Part shown: piece by piece, positions 17,352 through 25,602 of the stretch | Layout of the letters: every line of letters starts with the position of its first letter | How positions within the stretch are numbered: position 1 is the first letter of the stretch | Assembly: GCF_014138605.1 (NCBI RefSeq) | Contig: NZ_JACJHX010000012.1 | Location: 1 to 64,000 of the forward strand | Origin: Peribacillus huizhouensis | Lineage (GTDB): Bacteria; Bacillota; Bacilli; Bacillales; DSM-1321 | DNA: 64,000 nt | Direction of reading: 5' to 3' | Position numbers and translations under genes: made by a program | Notes under the pieces: model-generated | Databases searched by the model: none | Told to the model about the DNA's origin: nothing | What the model saw: only the letters and a program-made list of their open reading frames with translations

Positions 17352-18041
17352 CTAGAGCAACGCATCAACAAATCGTTTTGTAATTTGTTGTGGTCGTGTA
17401 ATAGCTCCACCTACTACTACGGCATGAACATTGATATCTAATACAGAACGGGCAATTTCTGGTGTAGAGACATTTCCTTCTGCAAGAACTTTTGCATGTT
17501 TCACTTCTTCTACGATTTGCTTTATGACTGCGTATTGATTGGAGTCAATTTTTAGCCCTTGCGTCTCATCCGTATAGCCATATAATGTTGGTCCAACGAT
17601 ATCGAATCCAAGTTGATCAGCATGAATAGCTTCTTCAACAGTAGAGACATCAGCCATTAGCAACACATTAGGATATTTAGATCTTACTTCATAATAAAAT
17701 TGATCTAAAGTACTTCCATCAGGTCTAATGCGTGCTGTAGCATCAGTGGCGATAATTTCAGCACCTGTTTCCATTAAAGCATCAATCTCTTTCATTGTCG
17801 GGGTGATAAAAACAGGATTATCTCCATAGACTTGCTTGATGATGCCGATAACGGGAAGATCTACTTGTTTCTTGATTTCTAAAATGTCAGCGACCGAGTT
17901 TGCGCGAATTCCTTTGGCGCCACCTTCTTTTGCTGCAATAGCCATACGCCCCATAATATGGGAACTGTGTAAAGGTTCTCCCTCTAGAGCCTGACAGGAT
18001 ACGATTAATCCTTTTTTGATTTGATCTAATACCGATTGCAT
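17352..18041 (-). CDS. nanE: N-acetylmannosamine-6-phosphate 2-epimerase
   Basis: A 229-residue TIM-barrel enzyme that converts ManNAc-6-P to GlcNAc-6-P. Recognisable parts: GLIVSCQALEGEPLHSSHIM at the N-terminus, GAKGIRANSV, PVIGIIKQVYGDNPVFITPT, LMADVSTVEEA and VLAEGNVSTPE, and a VVVGGAITRP phosphate-binding loop. Length is normal for NanE. It lies 29 bp after the PTS EIIBC gene and is surely in its operon, so the transported sugar is probably ManNAc, or GlcNAc/ManNAc mixtures from sialic acid or cell-wall polymers. No nanA or nanK is in the window. Confidence 0.95.
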   Translation of the reverse strand: MQSVLDQIKKGLIVSCQALEGEPLHSSHIMGRMAIAAKEGGAKGIRANSVADILEIKKQVDLPVIGIIKQVYGDNPVFITPTMKEIDALMETGAEIIATDATARIRPDGSTLDQFYYEVRSKYPNVLLMADVSTVEEAIHADQLGFDIVGPTLYGYTDETQGLKIDSNQYAVIKQIVEEVKHAKVLAEGNVSTPEIARSVLDINVHAVVVGGAITRPQQITKRFVDALL

Positions 18042-18070
18042 GCTTTACACATCCTTGTTAGCAAAATTCA

Positions 18071-19603
18071 TTAATGTCCCAAGTACTCTTCTACTTCGTT
18101 TTTAACAATCGTAACTTGTGGACCATATACAACTTGAATACCATTGCCTTTTTTCACAATGCCTTTTGAACCTGTTTGTTTAATCAAATCATCCTTAACT
18201 AAGGATTCATCTTTAACAGTGACACGAAGTCGAGTAGCACAGCAATCTACGACATCAATATTAGCAGTTCCACCTAAACCTTCGACAATTGTTTTTGCGC
18301 GGTCCGTTGCTGTTACTTGTTCAACGGCCTGTTCTTCATCTTCACGTCCAAGAACTTTAAAGTTTCTTCTCTTAATAAGGAATTTAAATGTGAAATAATA
18401 TAAGAAGAACCAAGGAATACCGATTAAAATGACATAAACCCAATTTGTTTTAGCGATACCTTGAAGGATTCCGAATAGTGTAAAGTCAATAAATCCTCCA
18501 GAAAAAGTTTGTCCAATTGTAATATTGAAGATATCGGCCATCATAAAGGCTAACCCATCAAACAGAGCATGAACAAAATAGAGAAGTGGAGCAACAAACA
18601 AGAAACTAAATTCAAGAGGCTCTGTGATACCAGTTAAAAATGATGTTAAAGCCGCTGAAAGAAGGATCCCTGCAACTACTTTTTTATTTTTTGGTTTAGC
18701 ACAGTGATAGATAGCAAGAGCCGCTCCTGGAAGACCAAACATCATTGTAATAAAACGACCAGACATAAACCTTGATACGCCTTCATAATACTGTTGGGTG
18801 TTCGGGTCAGCTAATTGTGCAAAGAAAATATTTTGTGTCCCGTTCACAATATGCCCGCCAATTTCCATCGTACCACCTAATGCTGTTTGCCAGAAGGGTA
18901 GGTAGAAAATATGATGTAATCCCATTGGTCCAAGCATACGTAGAATAAAGCCGTAGAAAAATGTTCCAATCGTACCTGTGCTTGTAACTAACGCACCTAA
19001 TTGATTAATAAATAGTTGGAAATAAGGCCAAACGATAAATAAAATGGCTCCTACGATAATGGATGTAAAAGAAACAACGATCGGGATGAAACGAGAGCCT
19101 CCGAAAAATCCTAAAACTTGAGGCAACTGAATCTTATTGTATTTATTGTGTAATAATGCTGCTACAATCCCAATGACAATCCCACCAAAAACACCTGTTT
19201 CTAATGTTTGGATACCAACTGCCATTCCTTGACCTGCACCTGCTAAATTATCTTTAGCAAGTTCTCCCGTAATGGATAGCAAGGCATTGATCGAACTGTT
19301 CATAACAAAATACCCAATCATTGCAGCTAGACCAGCTGTACCTTTATCTGAACGAGCAAGGCCTACTGCAACGCCGACTGCAAAAATAATCGGTAGGTTA
19401 CCAAAGACGATACTACCTGCCGAGCTCATAATGGTAAAAATGGCTTGAAGCCATACAATATCTAAAAACGGATAAGCCGAAACCGTATTTGGGTTCGATA
19501 GCGCTCCTCCAATACCAAGCAGCAAACCAGCAGCTGGTAAGACAGCAATCGGAAGCATAAATGACTTACCAAACTGTTGAGCTTTCTCAAAAACATTCTT
19601 CAA
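18071..19603 (-). CDS. PTS transporter EIIBC, glucose/amino-sugar family
   Basis: A 510-residue membrane protein. Residues 1-400 are an EIIC domain of the glucose superfamily (MLPIAVLPAAGLLLGIGGAL; GITEPLEFSFLFVAPLLY is the substrate loop). Residues about 425-510 are an EIIB domain whose phosphorylated Cys is Cys455 in DCCATRLRV. There is no EIIA domain, so it must borrow a shared EIIA. The start is TTG after AAGGAGG with 8 nt spacing. Coupling to nanE points to ManNAc or GlcNAc as substrate. A cre-like site lies at 19680-19693, suggesting CcpA control. Confidence 0.88.
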   Translation of the reverse strand: MKNVFEKAQQFGKSFMLPIAVLPAAGLLLGIGGALSNPNTVSAYPFLDIVWLQAIFTIMSSAGSIVFGNLPIIFAVGVAVGLARSDKGTAGLAAMIGYFVMNSSINALLSITGELAKDNLAGAGQGMAVGIQTLETGVFGGIVIGIVAALLHNKYNKIQLPQVLGFFGGSRFIPIVVSFTSIIVGAILFIVWPYFQLFINQLGALVTSTGTIGTFFYGFILRMLGPMGLHHIFYLPFWQTALGGTMEIGGHIVNGTQNIFFAQLADPNTQQYYEGVSRFMSGRFITMMFGLPGAALAIYHCAKPKNKKVVAGILLSAALTSFLTGITEPLEFSFLFVAPLLYFVHALFDGLAFMMADIFNITIGQTFSGGFIDFTLFGILQGIAKTNWVYVILIGIPWFFLYYFTFKFLIKRRNFKVLGREDEEQAVEQVTATDRAKTIVEGLGGTANIDVVDCCATRLRVTVKDESLVKDDLIKQTGSKGIVKKGNGIQVVYGPQVTIVKNEVEEYLGH

Positions 19604-19679
19604 AACTATTACCTCCTTGTGTACGAATCTTGTTGTCTTATGTTTAAGGTATCCCTTATGGGCTTATTATATATATGTG

Positions 19680-19693
19680 AAAAAACGCTTTCA
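19680..19693 (-). promoter_or_regulatory. Possible CcpA cre site upstream of the PTS-nanE operon
   Basis: TGAAAGCGTTTTTT on the minus strand agrees with the cre consensus TGNAANCGNTNNCA except at the last two positions. It is about 80 bp upstream of the TTG start, a usual place for catabolite repression. One half-site is degenerate, so the call is moderate. Confidence 0.45.
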
Positions 19694-19851
19694 ATGAAAT
19701 GGCTAGAGAAATCAAGCTTTTTCAGTAATTTTCTGATTGATTTGAAAGGTTTTTCAATCGTAAAAACAATACTGATTATTCTAAAGATACTAACGTTGGC
19801 TGGGAGGATTTTCTGGGGAATTTAACATAACTGAAAGAATGAATTTTATTT

Positions 19852-20101
19852 TTTATGAAGGCTCTTTTCGTAAAGATTGCTGTTTTTAGCAAGAAACCAA
19901 TTCGAACAGATGTTGATTGTAGTGGAAGGTGCGAGACTCCTGCGAGAAAAGCGTGTTGAGGGAGACCCCGCAAGTGCAAAGCACTGAGGAGGCTTCTGAG
20001 ACCGCCCGCGGAAAGCGAGTACCTGCAACGGAAATCAACCCGGGTTATTAATGTAAAAATGATTGAAAAGCAACAAAGTATGTGAAAACAGCCTTTATGA
20101 A
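19852..20101. mobile_element. Miniature transposed element, copy 1, with 8-bp target duplication
   Basis: The element proper is 19860-20093 (234 bp) with inverted ends GGCTCTTTTCG and GTGAAAACAGCC. It is flanked on both sides by the direct repeat TTTATGAA (19852-19859 and 20094-20101). Internally GTTGATTG...GGAAGG faces CCTGCAACGGAAATCAAC, so it can fold into a long hairpin. Compared with copies 2 and 3 it has about 17 extra bases (near CCCGCGGAAAGCGAGT). It encodes no transposase; short open frames on it are not genes. Confidence 0.85.
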
Positions 20102-20231
20102 TGATTTAAACGATTAATGTGATAACGAATGAGATAATTCGGGAGTATCTTAACTACATTTCCAGATTTACGATCCGAAAACAAGATGAGCGTGCCGGAG
20201 CAAGCATGTAGTGATCCGGAATCAAGATTTA

Positions 20232-20265
20232 AAAAGGAGGCTGCACCGTGAATGGGCTAGCCTCA
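20232..20265 (-). terminator. Terminator of the 61-residue protein gene
   Basis: On the minus strand GAGGCT and AGCCTC pair across a 22-nt loop (with extra internal pairing) and are followed by CTTTTTA. It lies just after the stop codon at 20272. Confidence 0.55.
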
Positions 20266-20271
20266 TCGCAA

Positions 20272-20457
20272 TTATGAACGCTGAATCATAGAAGTTGCAT
20301 AGCTTTTCACTAATTTTTGTAGATTTTTATGTCCTTCTCTAACTTTAATAGTCTCCTCAATAATCTTTTGGAAGCCTTCTAAGTCTTTATCGGATGCATT
20401 CAATACGGATCTAGTCACACTTTCGGCGATTTGTTGTAAGTTTATTTCGGAACTCAA
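20272..20457 (-). CDS. Hypothetical protein, 61 residues
   Basis: An unrecognised small cytosolic protein, largely helical (IAESVTRSVLNASDKDLEGF, KIIEETIKVREGHKNLQKLV). The TTG at 20457 was chosen because AAAGGTGG lies 9 nt upstream; a TTG 6 nt earlier or the ATG at 20478 are alternatives. It stands alone between the PTS-nanE operon and the nagP-like gene, with its own terminator. Composition and ribosome binding site support expression. Confidence 0.55.
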   Translation of the reverse strand: MSSEINLQQIAESVTRSVLNASDKDLEGFQKIIEETIKVREGHKNLQKLVKSYATSMIQRS

Positions 20458-20478
20458 TGACAACGACCACCTTTCCAC

Positions 20479-21225
20479 TTATTTATTATGGCATGTGTTT
20501 CTCCACTTTACTTATTTATGGAAAGAGTGTGCAATTTCCTGCAAGGTATTTAATAAATTTATCAACAATTATCATCACATTTCTTAATCGTTAGTGGAAT
20601 TTCAACAAGACTGTCGGAATTAAAAAGGAAAGTTGCTTCTTCTCCATTCACCTCCTCTGAAAAAAGCTCTAGTGCCCATTTTTAAATTATCATCAGGTTT
20701 ACTTTACTGGGAACCACTATTAAAAAATCTATAATACGACGAAATAGATAAATATAGAATTTTTACAAATCTTCATAAAAATGGAAGGTTATTTACTGGT
20801 GTCGTAGAATTCTATAGCAAAGCAGTTAGATTTAAGGGATATCGGTTTGCCTGCGAAATGTAACTGTTTTTTGTCAAAAGACGAAACGCTATATCATTAC
20901 CGTGGTTGATAAGTCATATAGTTAAAAAACAAGCTGGTGATAAAATGTTTCATATATTGGTCTCTAAAAGAGAGACATGTCTATGGGGAATATGCCGTTG
21001 GATGAAGCAGACTTGTAACGCATCATTTAGTTCTAGCAAACCTTTGAGGAGGTGATCTTAAACCAATAGGCGATGACTGTAAGAGATATGTTTCATACAG
21101 TTGATATGAGTAAACTTATTTGTACAAATGCTTAAAGCAATTATTTATTACTATTTATTTTTAGATTGACGTAGTATTTGTTTGCCTTGTCAAAAAGAGA
21201 AAATATGGGTAGGGGGTTTATCAAT
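20479..21225. other. Long intergenic region before the second PTS gene
   Basis: About 750 bp with no gene I can support. It contains a GAGGAGGTGATCTTA segment at 21046-21060 that looks like a ribosome binding site but is followed by no open frame. Short open stretches around 20800-20930 have no start site. It may be a remnant region; the nagP-like promoter should be in the last 150 bp. Confidence 0.4.
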
Positions 21226-22704
21226 ATGACGAAATATTTACAGAAAATTGGTCGTTCATTGATGCTGCCAGTCGCCGTATTACCAGCCGCAGCTATTTTA
21301 CTCGGAATAGGCTATTGGATTGATCCATCTCCATCTGGCTGGGGAGCTGGAAGTCCGATAGCAGCTTTCTTAATTAAAGCTGGAGCTTCAATTATTGACA
21401 ATATGGCGATCCTTTTTGCAGTAGGCGTAGCGTTAGGGATGTCAAAGGACAGAGATGGATCAGCAGCGTTAAGCGGATTGGTGGCCTATCTTGTCGTTAC
21501 AACTTTACTTTCTATAGATTCTGTAGCTATGCTACAAGGGATTGATCCGGGAAACGTAAACGCTGCATTTGATAAAATAGAAAATGTCTTTGTCGGTATT
21601 ATTTCTGGGCTAATTGCTGCAAACATGTACAATCGATTTAGTAAGGTGGAACTGCCGGATGCGCTCGCCTTCTTTAGTGGGAAACGACTGGTTCCTATCA
21701 TGTCAGCTGTCGCCATGTTATTCGTTTCCCTCGTATTGTACTTCGTATGGCCAGTTATCTATTCAGCCCTCGTCCATTTTGGTGAAGCAATAAGTGGACT
21801 CGGTGTTATTGGTGCAGGTTTATATGGTTTCTTCAATCGACTCTTGATTCCAACAGGCTTACACCATGCATTAAACTCCGTATTTTGGTTTGATGTAGCT
21901 GGAATCAATGATATCGGTAACTTCTGGGCAGGTACGGGAGAAAAAGGTGTTACTGGCATGTATCAAGCTGGCTTTTTCCCAATCATGATGTTTGGCTTAC
22001 CAGCAGCGGCCCTCGCCATGTATCATTCTGCGAAATCAAAAAGGAAAAAACAAGTGGCTGCATTAATGCTCGCAGCAGCTTTTGCTTCATTTTTTACAGG
22101 GGTGACAGAACCTCTCGAATTCGCATTCATGTTTGTCGCACCTGCCCTTTATGTTGTTCATGCCTTATTAACAGGTATTTCTTTAGCGATTGCAGCAACT
22201 TTCCAATGGACAGCAGGATTTGGTTTTAGTGCGGGGTTTATTGACTATTTTTTAAGTTCAAAACTGCCATTAGCTAATCAACCCTATATGTTACTTGTTC
22301 AAGGGCTTGTTTTTGCTATCCTGTACTATTGCTTATTCCGAATTTTGATTGCTAAATTTAACTTACTAACTCCAGGAAGAGAAGAAGTTGAATGGGAAGA
22401 AGTGAAAGCTGGCGGAGCAGAAGCCGCGGCGAGCTCTCAATCTGTGACTGTAGGCAATAAACATGCAGTGATGGCAGCTACGATTTATGAAGGTTTAGGT
22501 GGAGACGCTAATGTAACATCTGTTGATAATTGTACAACTCGCTTAAGAATTGAAGTGAAGAACATGAATGACGTTAATCAAAAAGTGATTAAAGCTACAG
22601 GTGTGCCAGGAATTAATATTGTTGGTCCACAAAGCATTCAAGTCATTGTTGGAACCCAAGTACAATTCGTAGCAGATGAAATCATAAAGCTTCGAAATAA
22701 ATGA
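21226..22704 (+). CDS. nagP: PTS transporter EIIBC, N-acetylglucosamine type
   Basis: A 492-residue protein: EIIC (residues 1-390) followed by EIIB (about 415-492) with the phospho-Cys at Cys436 in DNCTTRLRI. Features of the GlcNAc branch are the opening YLQKIGRSLMLPVAVLPAAA, GLHHALNSVFWFDVAGINDI and the substrate loop GVTEPLEFAFMFVAPALY. It imports and phosphorylates GlcNAc using a shared EIIA, since none is fused. The ATG at 21226 follows GGTAGGGGG; the frame is open further upstream but with no ribosome binding site. NanE, encoded nearby, would feed the same GlcNAc-6-P pool. Confidence 0.85.
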   Translation: MTKYLQKIGRSLMLPVAVLPAAAILLGIGYWIDPSPSGWGAGSPIAAFLIKAGASIIDNMAILFAVGVALGMSKDRDGSAALSGLVAYLVVTTLLSIDSVAMLQGIDPGNVNAAFDKIENVFVGIISGLIAANMYNRFSKVELPDALAFFSGKRLVPIMSAVAMLFVSLVLYFVWPVIYSALVHFGEAISGLGVIGAGLYGFFNRLLIPTGLHHALNSVFWFDVAGINDIGNFWAGTGEKGVTGMYQAGFFPIMMFGLPAAALAMYHSAKSKRKKQVAALMLAAAFASFFTGVTEPLEFAFMFVAPALYVVHALLTGISLAIAATFQWTAGFGFSAGFIDYFLSSKLPLANQPYMLLVQGLVFAILYYCLFRILIAKFNLLTPGREEVEWEEVKAGGAEAAASSQSVTVGNKHAVMAATIYEGLGGDANVTSVDNCTTRLRIEVKNMNDVNQKVIKATGVPGINIVGPQSIQVIVGTQVQFVADEIIKLRNK

Positions 22705-22721
22705 TTATCGTAAATAATTAG

Positions 22722-22812
22722 TAGAAAGGGTCTGACCCCACAATTAATACATCGTTTATCGTGTCTTATACACAATAAACGATGTATTGTAGATGTGGAG
22801 TCTGGCCCTTTC
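22722..22812. repeat. GGTCTGACC-family hairpin repeat, copy 4
   Basis: The best-preserved copy: GAAAGGGTCTGACCCCACA and AATACATCGTTTAT pair with AATAAACGATGTATT and TGTGGAGTCTGGCCCTTTC, giving a stem of about 35 bp with few mismatches around a short loop. It lies 18 bp after the nagP-like stop codon and probably stops or protects that transcript. Confidence 0.75.
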
Positions 22813-22917
22813 GGTTTGAGTTATCCTTAATAGGAAAATGAGAAATTGATTTTTCAGAAAAATACAGATACTATTATAAGCATATAATGATTTTACATAT
22901 GGGAGAGGATTTTTCTA

Positions 22918-23604
22918 ATGAAGTCGATTTATACAGGGAAAACGAAGGATGTTTATGCACTTGAAAACGGTAATTATTTATTAAAATTTAAAGATGATGT
23001 AACTGGGGAAAATGGTGTCTTTGATCCAGGAGCTAATACAGTCGGCTTAACGCTTGAAGGTGCGGGTAGAGCAGGTCTCAGTTTAACGAAGTACTTTTTT
23101 GAAATATTAAAAGAAAAAGAGATTCCTACACATTATATTGACGCCAATATTGAAGAAGCGACAATGACAGTGAAGCCGGCAACTGTTTTTGGCAAAGGAC
23201 TTGAAGTAATCTGCCGTTACAAGGCAGTTGGAAGTTTTCTCCGTCGCTATGGGATGTATGCAGAAGAAGGGCAACCATTAGACGCATTTGTAGAAGTCAC
23301 TTTGAAAGATGATGAACGTCAAGACCCACCGATTAGCGAGGATGCACTTGATATGCTTGGTATTTTAACAAAAGCAGAATATACCGTATTAAAAGATCTT
23401 ACGAAACAGATCGGTAACGTTGTAAAAAATGAATTAGCGAAAAAAGATATCGAATTATATGATATTAAATTTGAATTTGGTAGAGTCGGCGAAGATAAGG
23501 AAATTGCCCTAATCGATGAAATCTCAGGAGGAAACATGAGAGCTTATAAAAATGGCAGCTATATCGAACCGCTAGAACTAGAGAAATTGATGTTGGAAGT
23601 TTGA
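22918..23604 (+). CDS. SAICAR synthetase-like protein (PurC paralogue)
   Basis: A 228-residue protein of the PurC family, which joins CAIR and aspartate with ATP in purine synthesis. Family parts: YTGKTKDVY at the N-terminus, CRYKAVGSFLRRYG, VEVTLKDDERQDPPI, FEFGR and LIDEISGGNMRAY at the end. Usual PurC has DDATAFNG and DEISPDTCRLW at the corresponding places; here they read DDVTGENGV and DEISGGNMRAYK. The gene is outside any pur operon. It is therefore a divergent paralogue that may use a different substrate. GGGAGAGG precedes the ATG; a repeat begins at the stop codon. Confidence 0.82.
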   Translation: MKSIYTGKTKDVYALENGNYLLKFKDDVTGENGVFDPGANTVGLTLEGAGRAGLSLTKYFFEILKEKEIPTHYIDANIEEATMTVKPATVFGKGLEVICRYKAVGSFLRRYGMYAEEGQPLDAFVEVTLKDDERQDPPISEDALDMLGILTKAEYTVLKDLTKQIGNVVKNELAKKDIELYDIKFEFGRVGEDKEIALIDEISGGNMRAYKNGSYIEPLELEKLMLEV

Positions 23605-23657
23605 GTTGTCCCATATTAACGGGCAGTACCCCCCCACTGATTGAAGTTTCACTTTAT
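23605..23657. repeat. CACTGATTGAAG-family repeat, copy 2
   Basis: TTGTCCCATATTAACGGGCA then CCCCCCCACTGATTGAAGTT and TCACTTTAT. It starts directly after the purC-like stop codon. Same arrangement as at 17085-17138. Confidence 0.75.
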
Positions 23658-23724
23658 ATATAGTCATTTTAATGGACGATTTAGATTTGCCTATCGGTAC
23701 TTGATCATTAATACAGATTCATCA

Positions 23725-23778
23725 AAAACAACCAGATCTTGATCGCCTGTATAGGACTAAGATTGAGGTTGTTTTTTC
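23725..23778 (+). terminator. Terminator hairpin
   Basis: AAACAACC and AGATCTTGATC pair with GATTGAGGTTGTTT across a central loop, followed by TTTTTT. It separates the purC-like gene from the deaminase gene. Confidence 0.6.
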
Positions 23779-23827
23779 AATATAAAATAATTTGTTTAAT
23801 AAATTGTATATTAATGGAGGTATTAAT

Positions 23828-24280
23828 GTGGATAAATTCATGGAACGAGCAGTAGAACTAGCAGTAGAAAATGTTCGTTGTGGTGGACAACCTTTTGGTG
23901 CAGTACTTGTGAAAAATAACAACATTGTAGCTGAAGGCGTGAACGAACTACATAAAACATATGATATAAGCGGTCATGCAGAATTACTTGCTATCCGGCG
24001 TGCGCAAGAGCATGTACAAACGAACGATTTATCAGGTTATACGATGTATGCAAGTGGGGAGCCTTGTCCAATGTGTTTATCAGCCATGTACTTTGTTGGA
24101 ATCGAAAAGGTTTATTACTGTGCGTCAGTTGAGAATGCGGTTGAAGTGGGATTAGGGAAATCAAAAGCTATATATGAGGATTTACAAAAAACAAAAGCAG
24201 AACGCACTCTTTCGATGATACAAATGCCATTGAAAGAAGGGCAAGAAAATCCAATGAAGCTTTGGAAAGAGCAATCATGA
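23828..24280 (+). CDS. Nucleoside/guanine deaminase (zinc-dependent, CDA fold)
   Basis: A 150-residue enzyme of the cytidine/deoxycytidylate deaminase fold, most like Bacillus guanine deaminase GuaD. Zinc ligands and catalytic residue are His50 and Glu52 in HAELLAIR, and Cys80 and Cys83 in EPCPMC. GGQPFGAVLVK is the conserved substrate-side strand. It probably deaminates a purine base or a nucleoside; guanine is the best guess. The GTG start was chosen because GGAGG lies 7 nt upstream; an ATG 12 nt later is possible. It follows the PurC-like gene after a terminator, so co-function in purine salvage is only suggested. Confidence 0.85.
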   Translation: MDKFMERAVELAVENVRCGGQPFGAVLVKNNNIVAEGVNELHKTYDISGHAELLAIRRAQEHVQTNDLSGYTMYASGEPCPMCLSAMYFVGIEKVYYCASVENAVEVGLGKSKAIYEDLQKTKAERTLSMIQMPLKEGQENPMKLWKEQS

Positions 24281-24327
24281 CTTTGGAAAAATGCGATTTT
24301 TGCTGAAAGATTCAGATTCAATCCTTT

Positions 24328-24560
24328 TTATAAAAGGCTCTTTTCGTAAAGATTGTTGTTTTTAGCAAGAAACCAATTCGAACAGATGTTGATTGTAGTG
24401 GAAGGTGCGAGACTCCTGCGGGAAAAGCGTGTTGAGGGAGACCCCGCAAGTGCAAAGCACTGAGGAGGCTTCTGAGACCGCCTCTACAACGGAAATCAAC
24501 CCGGTTATAGTGTAAAAATGATTGAAAAGCAACAAAGTATGTGAAAACAGCCTTATAAAA
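24328..24560. mobile_element. Miniature transposed element, copy 2, with 8-bp target duplication
   Basis: Element 24336-24552 (217 bp) with ends GGCTCTTTTCG and GTGAAAACAGCC. The flanks carry the direct repeat TTATAAAA (24328-24335 and 24553-24560). The interior is nearly identical to 19860-20093 apart from a 17-base deletion in the right arm. It lies between the deaminase gene and the convergent DsbA-like gene. Confidence 0.87.
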
Positions 24561-24669
24561 AAATGAATAGAAAGAGGAGGGGGGATCTATACGAGACACC
24601 CCAAGCTCTTTCTAGTTGTTCGCTAATCGAGGATGCTACTAGTCGAACATCCTACTAAATTTGCCATCT

Positions 24670-25584
24670 TCATCTTTTTTCAATATAAACTTCTCCGAGA
24701 ATTTCTTTACTTTCATAATCAACAGCTGAAAGTTCTGTTTGTAAAAAAGAGTTTACTTCGCTTTTTTCCACATTATATAGAACTTCTATTTCTTTTGAGA
24801 ACAAGAGTCCTTCTTTTTCAAGAGTTTTGGCTAATTTGGGAACGGTCTGTGCTTGAGGCTGCTTCGCAAGTACTTGTTCTAGTCCATTTACATAGAACTC
24901 AAGTGGGCGTGCACCGACGATTTTTACACCTTTATTCTCCTCGTTTACCATGATAATTGTTGGGAATCCACGTACGCCAAGACTTCTAGCAAGGGCAAAG
25001 TCCTGATCTAAAAGTTGCTGTCCAACAGGTAGTTCTGCTTCTTTCACGATAGACTCTCCGTCAAGTCCCATTTGATTAACGAGATCAATTAAGGTTTGTT
25101 CTTCACCGATATTTTGATTAAAGGCGAAAACAGCTTCTCTTGCGCGACGTAAAAATGTTTTAGCTAGGTTCTCATCTTTTTGTTGAATGATTTTAAATAC
25201 ACGAGACGGTGGATAGGATGATTGAATCGGATTCGTAAGGAATAATGAACCATCAATCGGCATACGAGAATGTTCGCCAACTTCTCTCCAATGTCCGGCT
25301 ACATCTGCAGGACCGCCAATCCCATTCGCTACGTCTGCGAAGCCATCCCAACTTTCCAATAGTCCGCCCATTACAGTGTGGAATTTAACATAATGACCAT
25401 ATTGCTCTTCAAATTTTCGCAAAACTGGCTCCAATGCCCAGCAATGTGAGCAGATAGGGTCTGTCACATAATAAAGGTTAATCACTTCTTGAGGCTGGTT
25501 CAAATCAATAGTTTCCATTGCGTCTTCTCCTGGGTCACCACATACTCCTGTTTCTAAATCACAAACCATATTATTTTTTTGCAT
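24670..25584 (-). CDS. DsbA-like thioredoxin-fold protein (SpxH/YjbH-related)
   Basis: A 304-residue protein with a CxxC motif CSHCWA at residues 45-48 followed by LEPVLRKFEEQYG, and a DsbA-type helical insertion, then the cis-Pro segment GVRGFPTIIM. This layout matches the FrnE/YjbH branch of DsbA-like proteins. YjbH (SpxH) is a ClpXP adaptor for Spx; this may be a paralogue. There is no signal peptide, so it is cytosolic. An N-terminal CDLETGVCG pair of Cys could bind zinc or be redox-active. The gene lies 18 bp after an HxlR regulator gene, so both form an operon in disulfide or electrophile stress. Confidence 0.75.
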   Translation of the reverse strand: MQKNNMVCDLETGVCGDPGEDAMETIDLNQPQEVINLYYVTDPICSHCWALEPVLRKFEEQYGHYVKFHTVMGGLLESWDGFADVANGIGGPADVAGHWREVGEHSRMPIDGSLFLTNPIQSSYPPSRVFKIIQQKDENLAKTFLRRAREAVFAFNQNIGEEQTLIDLVNQMGLDGESIVKEAELPVGQQLLDQDFALARSLGVRGFPTIIMVNEENKGVKIVGARPLEFYVNGLEQVLAKQPQAQTVPKLAKTLEKEGLLFSKEIEVLYNVEKSEVNSFLQTELSAVDYESKEILGEVYIEKR

Positions 25585-25602
25585 TTTATTCTCCTCTTTT
25601 CT

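Noticed and set aside
19776..20028. Open frames of 60-67 codons on the minus strand of the transposed element (also 24318-24599 and 43353-43727)
   Set aside because: The frames run through the GGCT...AGCC element and its flanks, change between copies, and have no ribosome binding site. They are by-products of the repeat.
21046..21060. GAGGAGGTGATCTTA, resembling the complement of the 16S rRNA 3' end
   Set aside because: It is just a Shine-Dalgarno-like stretch; no rRNA sequence surrounds it and no open frame follows.
22840..22917. Purine riboswitch before the PurC-like gene
   Set aside because: The upstream 80 bp are A+T-rich with no aptamer-like stems, and the hairpin before them belongs to the GGTCTGACC repeat family.
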